This document shows positions 32,161 through 37,164 of a stretch of 37,164 bases of DNA, piece by piece. The translations under genes were made by a program, and so were the position numbers. Under the pieces are notes generated by a model. The model searched no databases. It was not told where the DNA came from and was given only the letters and a program-made list of their open reading frames with translations. Position 1 is the first letter of the stretch, and each line of letters starts with the position of its first letter. This DNA comes from Bacteroidales bacterium (GTDB lineage Bacteria; Bacteroidota; Bacteroidia; Bacteroidales; UBA932). The stretch is taken from positions 1 through 37,164 of the forward strand of contig SUYV01000021.1 of the NCBI GenBank assembly GCA_015060255.1, written 5' to 3'.

Positions 32161-32176
32161 GGCCGGTGTTTTTTTT
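32138..32176 (+). terminator. Intrinsic terminator of the rnf operon
   Basis: ACACCG-A-CCTTATG (32138-32151) pairs with CATAAGG-C-CGGTGT (32156-32169) through 13 bp with one mismatch and a 4-nt loop, followed by eight T residues. The stem includes the last codons and stop of the small TPR-like ORF. This is the strongest terminator in the window. Confidence 0.93.
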
Positions 32177-32283
32177 GTGCCCGGTGGTCATTTGGGGGGA
32201 CGACCAGGCACGGCAATATGCCATATATTGCGTCAGTTGATGATTCATGTGCCCGGTGGTCGGTAATAATGACCACCGAGCAC
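32177..32283. repeat. Two tandem hairpins sharing GTGCCCGGTGGTC
   Basis: The 13-mer GTGCCCGGTGGTC occurs at 32177-32189 and 32249-32261. Each copy is followed by a partly complementary arm: GACGACCAGGCAC (32199-32211, two mismatches) and GACCACCGAGCAC (32271-32283, one mismatch). This fills most of the 320-nt non-coding stretch (32161-32480) between the rnf terminator and purE. The remaining part holds a promoter candidate and a 33-bp direct repeat. No ORF is convincing. Confidence 0.75.
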
Positions 32284-32335
32284 ATTTGTTATGATAATAT
32301 GCCATGACCAACATCAATTTCTGCAAAACTTTCTC

Positions 32336-32343
32336 TATATTTG
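32336..32343 (+). promoter_or_regulatory. Candidate -7 element for purE-purL-purF
   Basis: TATATTTG matches TAnnTTTG and would place the transcript start about 130 nt before the purE ATG. The resulting leader would contain both copies of the 33-bp direct repeat. No TTG sits at the canonical -33 spacing. Confidence 0.5.
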
Positions 32344-32368
32344 TATCTTGGTTTACTTTGGACCGAAC

Positions 32369-32480
32369 CAACATACAAACAACCATACAACCTTGGAAAA
32401 TTAGAGCGAAGCGAAGGCAAGTCCTTTCCTCGGCGGCATAGTAAAGACAACATACAAACAATCATACAACCTTGGAAAAT
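32369..32480 (+). repeat. 33-bp direct repeat in the purE leader
   Basis: CAACATACAAACAACCATAC followed by AACCTTGGAAAAT (32369-32401) recurs at 32448-32480 with one difference, a 79-bp period. The second copy abuts the purE ATG at 32481; the first copy is followed by TAG instead. The 46-nt interval contains AGCGAAGCGAAGG. The repeat is unstructured and A/C-rich. Confidence 0.9.
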
Positions 32481-32948
32481 ATGAAAGTAGCAGTCATCAT
32501 GGGCTCGACCAGCGACCTTGACATCATGTCGCAGGCGATCACGGTCCTCGAGGACCTCGGAGTAGAGGTGGTCAAGAAAGTAATCAGCGCACACAGGACA
32601 CCTGACCTCATGTGCGAGTTTGCAAAATCAGCGAAGGCGAACGGCATCGGAGCCATCATCGCCGGAGCGGGCGGAGCCGCCCACGTTGCAGGCGTCGTTG
32701 CAGGCATGACCACAGTACCGGTGATCGGAGTCCCTATCCAGACCAAGGCTCTCGGCGGAATGGATTCTCTTCTTTCCATCGTGCAGATGCCTGCAGGCAT
32801 CCCGGTAGCCACAATGGCCATCAACGGAGCCAAGAACGCCGGTCTTTTCGCAGCACAGATCCTCGCATTGACAGATGCAGAACTCTCGGCAAGACTTGAC
32901 GAGTTCAGGAGACAGCAGACACAGAAAGTTCTAGACGCAACAATCTAA
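32481..32948 (+). CDS. purE: N5-carboxyaminoimidazole ribonucleotide mutase
   Basis: The 155-residue enzyme acts in de novo purine synthesis, converting N5-CAIR to CAIR. Class I features are visible: the [10 protein letters not shown] phosphate-binding start, H38 in SAHRTPDLM (the catalytic His), and [17 protein letters not shown]. Start ATG 32481 is used rather than the TTG at 32472, which would add only MEN. Class I PurE normally works with PurK, which is not in this window. It leads purL by 3 nt. Confidence 0.95.
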   Translation: MKVAVIMGSTSDLDIMSQAITVLEDLGVEVVKKVISAHRTPDLMCEFAKSAKANGIGAIIAGAGGAAHVAGVVAGMTTVPVIGVPIQTKALGGMDSLLSIVQMPAGIPVATMAINGAKNAGLFAAQILALTDAELSARLDEFRRQQTQKVLDATI

Positions 32949-32951
32949 CAT

Positions 32952-35900
32952 ATGAGCAACTATCGCATTTTCGTAGAAAAGTACCCTGAATTTCAGGTAG
33001 AGGCACGCAGCCTTCTGAGCGAGCTGAATGAGAATCTTCAGCTCAGTCTCGGATCGCTGCGTCTGCTTAATGTGTACGACCTCTTCGGCTTCTCGGAGGA
33101 ACTCCTCGAGAAGAGCCGCTACAGCGTGTTCGGAGAGATCGTTACAGACAGCGTGACTGATGAGTGTGACCTCTCAGGAGCTAAATACATCGCCGTGGAG
33201 TACCTTCCAGGCCAGTTTGACCAGCGCGCGGCATCGGCTGTAGACTGCGTGCGCCTCATCGATCCTTCGGCAAAGGTGAGCATCAAGAGCTCGAAGCTCA
33301 TAATCCTCCCTGCCGACACGACTGAAGAGGTAATAGCCAGAATCAAGAAATATTACATCAATGCAGTGGAGTCTCGTGAGAAGGACCTCGCGAAGCTTAC
33401 AGCCCTGGAGCAGCCGGAGGTTGCGCCTGTGCCTGTGCTTGAGGGACTCACAGCGCTGACAGAGGAAGAGCTTGCTCCATATTGCAGGAAGATGGGCCTT
33501 GCAATGAATGCAGACGACCTTCGTGAGGTCGTGAAGTATTTCAAGGCTGAAGGCCGCGATCCATATGAGACTGAGCTCCGTATCCTCGATACATATTGGA
33601 GTGACCACTGCCGTCATACCACATTCACTACAGAGCTTGAGGATATCAATGTCGAGGATTCGTTCCTTAAGGAAGAGATCGACGGTACCCTCAATCTGTA
33701 CATGAAGATCCGAAAGGAACTTGGCCGCGAGCACAAGGGCCTGAACCTTATGGACATGGCCACGGTAGGCGCCCGTTACCTCAAGGCAAAGGGCCTTCTG
33801 GACGACATGGAGGTCAGCGAAGAGAACAATGCATGCAGCATATATGTAGATGTAGACATCGTTGACGACGAGGGAGAGATGACCACAGAGAAGTGGCTCC
33901 TTCAGTTCAAGAACGAGACACATAACCACCCGACAGAGATCGAGCCGTTCGGCGGAGCGGCAACCTGTCTCGGCGGTGCCATCCGCGACCCGCTTTCAGG
34001 CCGTGCATATGTATACCAGGCAATGCGCGTGACAGGAGCGGGAGATATCTATCTGCCTGTGGCTGACACTATTCCAGGCAAGCTGCCTCAGAGCATCATC
34101 AGCCGCAAGGCCGCTCATGGCTATTCAAGCTATGGCAACCAGATCGGTCTTGCTACAACTCATGTGCGTGAGATCTACCATGAGGGATATGTGGCAAAAC
34201 GCCTCGAGGTGGGTGCTGTCGTAGGAGCCGTGAAGGCTGACAGCGTACGCCGCGAGAGCCCGACACCGGGCGATGTGGTCCTCCTCCTCGGAGGCCGCAC
34301 AGGACGCGACGGAGTCGGCGGAGCGACAGGCTCGTCAAAGGAGCACACCGAGGAGTCTCTCGAGACCTGCGGAAGTGAGGTGCAGAAGGGAAATGCTCCT
34401 GAGGAGAGAAAGCTCCAGAGGCTTTTCCGCCGTCCTGAGGTGACAAAGCTCATCAAGAAGTCGAATGACTTCGGAGCCGGCGGAGTCAGCGTTGCGATCG
34501 GCGAGCTGACCGACGGTCTTGACATCTACCTAGACAGGGTTCCGGTGAAATATAACGGACTCAACTCTACAGAACTGGCTATCAGCGAGTCTCAGGAGCG
34601 TATGTCTGTCGTTATCGAGGCAAAGGACAAGGAGGCCATGATGGCATATTGCGCAAGCGAGAATGTCGAGGTCACTCATGTTGCGGATGTCACCGACAGA
34701 GGTCGCATGCGCATGTTCCAGGGCGACAGGATGGTGGTAGACCTTTCAAGAGAGTTCATCGACAGCGCCGGAGCGAAGCATTATGCAAAGGCGACGGTTG
34801 GCGCTGTGGAGCAGAAGAATCCGTTCGAGCGCGAAGTTCCGGGTGACAACCTCCGCGACAAGGTGTTCCACAACCTCCAGGATCCTAACGTGACTTCACA
34901 GAAGGGTCTCATCGAAATGTTCGACTCTACGATCGGACGTTCGACAGTCCTCATGCCGTTCGGAGGTATGCTTCAGACAACAGAGACCCAGGTTTCCGTA
35001 CAGAAGCTTCCGACAGACGGATATACAGATACGGCGTCAATCATGGCATTCGGATACAACCCGTTCATAGCAAGCTGGAGCCCATACCACGGAGCGGCAT
35101 ATGCAGTGGTCGAGGCTTGTGCCAAGGTCGTTGCGGCCGGTGCTTCATATGAGAAGATGCGTTTCTCATACCAGGAGTATTTCGAGCGCATGACAGACCG
35201 CAAGTCATGGGGCAAGCCGCTTTCAGCGCTCCTCGGAGCACTGAAGATGCAGGTGGAGTTCGGTCTTCCGTCAATCGGAGGAAAGGACTCTATGAGCGGA
35301 ACATTCGAGAATATCAATGTGCCGCCTATGCTCATGGCCTTCGGTATCACCACAGTCGATGCAGGCCAGGTGATCTCTCCTGAACTCAAGTACGAGGGCA
35401 ACAAGCTCTATCTCATCAAGCATACTCCGCTCGCGAACCATATGCCTGACGTAGAGCAGCTCAAGGCCAACTGGAACTATATCCACGAGCAGATCCAGGC
35501 AGAGAACATCGTTTCGGGATATGCTCTCGGATTCGGAGGTCTTGCTGAAGCGATCTGCAAGATGTCGTTCGGTAACGGTCTTGATGCAAAGATCAAGTAT
35601 GACGAGAAGGAACTCTTCAACTACGGCTACGGATCCATCCTCGTTGAGGCTGAGGAGGAACTCGACTGGCCGAATGCAATCCTCATAGGAGAGGTTACGG
35701 ACGGCGAGGAGAGCGAGCTCACCATCAACGGCAAGAAGTTCGACATCTTCGAGCTCATGGCTGTGAACGGAGCTAAGTTCGCCGAGGTTTACCCTGATAC
35801 TGCGGAGGCATATCACAAGAAGCTTGTTCCTGCAGGAATGCAGGGCGTGAAGCCTCTCAAGGTCAAGAGGTCAGAAATGAAGTATAAGGGTGAACCTGTG

Positions 35901-36710
35901 GAGAAGCCGATAGCATATCTGCCTGTCTTCCCGGGTACAAACTGTGACTATGATTCAGCGAAGGCATGGCGCAATGCCGGAGCGGTAGTGCGCATGAGCG
36001 TGTTCTGCAACCTGACTGAAGACGACATCTTCAGGTCAATCGCTGAAATGAAGAAGAATATCGACGAGTGTCATATCCTCATGCTCTGTGGCGGATTCTC
36101 TGCAGGAGACGAGCCGGACGGAAGCGGCAAGTTCATTGCCAATGTCCTGAACAACAAGGATATAGCAGAGGCTATCCATGCTCTCATAGATCGCGGCGGC
36201 CTCATCCTCGGCATCTGCAACGGATTCCAGGCCCTCGTGAAGTCGGGTCTCCTCCCTTACGGACGTCTCGGCCAGGTGACAAAGGACAGCCCTACGCTCT
36301 TCCGCAACGACATCAACCGTCACATCTCGCAGATGGTGACCACTCGTGTCGCTACCACGAATTCTCCATGGCTCAAGGACTTCGCCATCGGTGACCTCCA
36401 TACTATCGCAGTGAGCCACGGTGAGGGTAAATTCGTTGTTAATGAGGAGCTTGCGAAGGAACTCTTCGCTAACGGCCAGGTGGCCTTCCAGTATGTGGAT
36501 CCTCTCGAGGAGGAGCCTACTATGGAGTCTCCATACAATCCGAACGGATCATATTATGCGATCGAGGGTATCATCAGCCGCAACGGACAGATCCTTGGAA
36601 AGATGGGACATACCGAGCGTTTCGAGGAGAATCTCTTCAAGAACATTGATGACGACACCCGTGAGCAGCCATTGTTCCATAATGCAGTGGCATACTTTAG
36701 AGGAGAATAA
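32952..36710 (+). CDS. purL: Phosphoribosylformylglycinamidine synthase (single-chain PurL)
   Basis: The 1252-residue enzyme turns FGAR, glutamine and ATP into FGAM. It is the large form with all domains in one chain: an N-terminal PurS-like part, a linker with EYLP and DTYWSDHCRHTTF, two AIRS-type synthetase halves (KNETHNHPTEIEPFGGAATCLGG and the second half near GLPSIGGKDSMSG), and a C-terminal class I glutaminase. The glutaminase nucleophile is C1089 in LGICNGFQ, with AVSHGEGKF supplying the histidine. Length is slightly below the 1295-residue E. coli enzyme. It follows purE by 3 nt and precedes purF by 15 nt. Confidence 0.97.
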   Translation: MSNYRIFVEKYPEFQVEARSLLSELNENLQLSLGSLRLLNVYDLFGFSEELLEKSRYSVFGEIVTDSVTDECDLSGAKYIAVEYLPGQFDQRAASAVDCVRLIDPSAKVSIKSSKLIILPADTTEEVIARIKKYYINAVESREKDLAKLTALEQPEVAPVPVLEGLTALTEEELAPYCRKMGLAMNADDLREVVKYFKAEGRDPYETELRILDTYWSDHCRHTTFTTELEDINVEDSFLKEEIDGTLNLYMKIRKELGREHKGLNLMDMATVGARYLKAKGLLDDMEVSEENNACSIYVDVDIVDDEGEMTTEKWLLQFKNETHNHPTEIEPFGGAATCLGGAIRDPLSGRAYVYQAMRVTGAGDIYLPVADTIPGKLPQSIISRKAAHGYSSYGNQIGLATTHVREIYHEGYVAKRLEVGAVVGAVKADSVRRESPTPGDVVLLLGGRTGRDGVGGATGSSKEHTEESLETCGSEVQKGNAPEERKLQRLFRRPEVTKLIKKSNDFGAGGVSVAIGELTDGLDIYLDRVPVKYNGLNSTELAISESQERMSVVIEAKDKEAMMAYCASENVEVTHVADVTDRGRMRMFQGDRMVVDLSREFIDSAGAKHYAKATVGAVEQKNPFEREVPGDNLRDKVFHNLQDPNVTSQKGLIEMFDSTIGRSTVLMPFGGMLQTTETQVSVQKLPTDGYTDTASIMAFGYNPFIASWSPYHGAAYAVVEACAKVVAAGASYEKMRFSYQEYFERMTDRKSWGKPLSALLGALKMQVEFGLPSIGGKDSMSGTFENINVPPMLMAFGITTVDAGQVISPELKYEGNKLYLIKHTPLANHMPDVEQLKANWNYIHEQIQAENIVSGYALGFGGLAEAICKMSFGNGLDAKIKYDEKELFNYGYGSILVEAEEELDWPNAILIGEVTDGEESELTINGKKFDIFELMAVNGAKFAEVYPDTAEAYHKKLVPAGMQGVKPLKVKRSEMKYKGEPVEKPIAYLPVFPGTNCDYDSAKAWRNAGAVVRMSVFCNLTEDDIFRSIAEMKKNIDECHILMLCGGFSAGDEPDGSGKFIANVLNNKDIAEAIHALIDRGGLILGICNGFQALVKSGLLPYGRLGQVTKDSPTLFRNDINRHISQMVTTRVATTNSPWLKDFAIGDLHTIAVSHGEGKFVVNEELAKELFANGQVAFQYVDPLEEEPTMESPYNPNGSYYAIEGIISRNGQILGKMGHTERFEENLFKNIDDDTREQPLFHNAVAYFRGE

Positions 36711-36725
36711 TAAAACGAACGACAA

Positions 36726-37164
36726 ATGTGTAAGTGTAGTAAATTCAGAGACGACAAGCTGCATCACGAGTGTGGTGTGCTTGGCATATATGGTGTTGAG
36801 GATGCTGCAGGCCTGGCATATTATGGCCTGCACGCCCTTCAGCACAGAGGACAGCAGGGCTGCGGCATTGTGTCTGTGGCGCCTGACGGACAGTTCCATA
36901 GGGTAAAGGGAGACGGTCTGGTGTCAGAGGTGTTCAACGAGCAGAGGCTTGCAAAGCTGCCTGGCAAGATGGCCATAGGTCATGTGCGCTACAGCAATGC
37001 CGGCTGCAAGGGTACCGAGAACATCCAGCCTTTCCTCTTCCATCATAATTCAGGTGACTTTGCGATGGCCAACAACGGTCAGATCGTGAACTACAATCAG
37101 CTCCGTCAGGAGCTTGAGGACAAGGGCAGCCTCTTCCAGTCATCTTCGGATGCAGAGGTGCTCG
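36726..37164 (+). CDS. purF: Amidophosphoribosyltransferase (5' part, runs off the window)
   Basis: The first 146 codons encode the glutaminase half of PurF, which makes phosphoribosylamine from PRPP and glutamine, the first committed purine step. Translation from ATG 36726 gives MCKCSKFRDDKLHHE then C16-GVLGIYG. By homology C16 is the N-terminal nucleophile after removal of a 15-residue propeptide. LQHRGQQGCGIVS, GHVRYSNAG and MANNGQIVNYNQLR are the Ntn-type glutaminase blocks. The phosphoribosyltransferase half lies beyond the end. The gene order purE-purL-purF indicates one purine operon. Confidence 0.93.
   Translation, partial: MCKCSKFRDDKLHHECGVLGIYGVEDAAGLAYYGLHALQHRGQQGCGIVSVAPDGQFHRVKGDGLVSEVFNEQRLAKLPGKMAIGHVRYSNAGCKGTENIQPFLFHHNSGDFAMANNGQIVNYNQLRQELEDKGSLFQSSSDAEVL

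Noticed and set aside
32177..32283. Purine riboswitch before purE
   Set aside because: The paired 13-mers lie upstream of the candidate promoter and do not show the three-way junction or conserved loop bases of a purine aptamer.
32369..32480. Two 33-bp repeats with a 46-nt interval, considered as a minimal CRISPR
   Set aside because: Only two copies exist, one abuts a start codon, the repeat has no dyad, and there are no cas genes in the window.
33174..33929. Long open frame (251 codons) antisense to purL
   Set aside because: Opposite a strongly conserved region of PurL; the product is cysteine- and leucine-rich without domain features, a codon-bias shadow.
1..37164. tRNA, rRNA, prophage, toxin-antitoxin or defence genes
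   Set aside because: I looked for these on both strands and found none; every larger frame is accounted for by a core gene or its shadow.

Overview
The window looks like chromosome from an anaerobic, fermentative member of the Bacteroidales. The support is a set of TAnnTTTG-type -7 promoter elements just upstream of several starts, weak or absent Shine-Dalgarno sequences, the cluster rseC-rnfB-C-D-G-E-A, the single-chain 1250-residue PurL, DUF3108 and C4-zinc-ribbon genes beside dnaB, and a pyruvate formate-lyase pair. I cannot place it to genus from sequence alone. Nearly all of it is core metabolism and information processing. I see no phage, plasmid or defence island, no tRNA or rRNA gene and no CRISPR array.

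Layout. 1-3.3 kb (minus strand): the 5' end of a patatin-like phospholipase, a terminator, then pflB-pflA. 3.3-6.5 kb: ssb (minus), diverging from a small zinc-ribbon protein and a secreted M3 peptidyl-dipeptidase (dcp). 6.5-7.7 kb: a REP-associated tyrosine transposase (RAYT) flanked by two nearly identical 94-bp palindromic repeats. 7.7-11.4 kb: an NHS-type nucleoside transporter (minus), diverging from tgt and an LptF/LptG-type permease. 11.6-19.75 kb (minus): ilvA-ilvE, then alaS, an in-frame fusion of an LptF/G-type permease with methionyl-tRNA formyltransferase, and thiamine pyrophosphokinase. 19.87-26.8 kb (plus): two overlapping M23 peptidases, a MerR regulator, a Nif3-family protein, a zinc-ribbon coiled-coil protein, dnaB, a DUF3108 protein and rseC. 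26.8-32.2 kb: a complete Rnf complex, then a small TPR-like ORF whose end forms the operon terminator. 32.2-37.2 kb: a repeat-rich leader, purE, purL and the start of purF.

How it fits together. PflB/PflA make acetyl-CoA and formate anaerobically. Rnf couples ferredoxin and NAD to an ion gradient. IlvA and IlvE serve isoleucine and branched-chain amino-acid metabolism. PurE, PurL and PurF belong to de novo purine synthesis, and AlaS, Fmt and Tgt to translation. The two LptF/G-type permeases point to LPS export.

The non-routine signals are the permease-Fmt fusion, the RAYT with flanking dyads, two long palindromes with a shared core (one overlapping the rnfC stop codon), a family of CATCCCGAG-type repeats placed just before start codons inside a gene cluster, a duplicated leader segment before purE, and a Tgt lacking the usual zinc cysteines. 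I found no convincing multi-gene system of unknown type. The unusual content is mostly structured repeats and one gene fusion.
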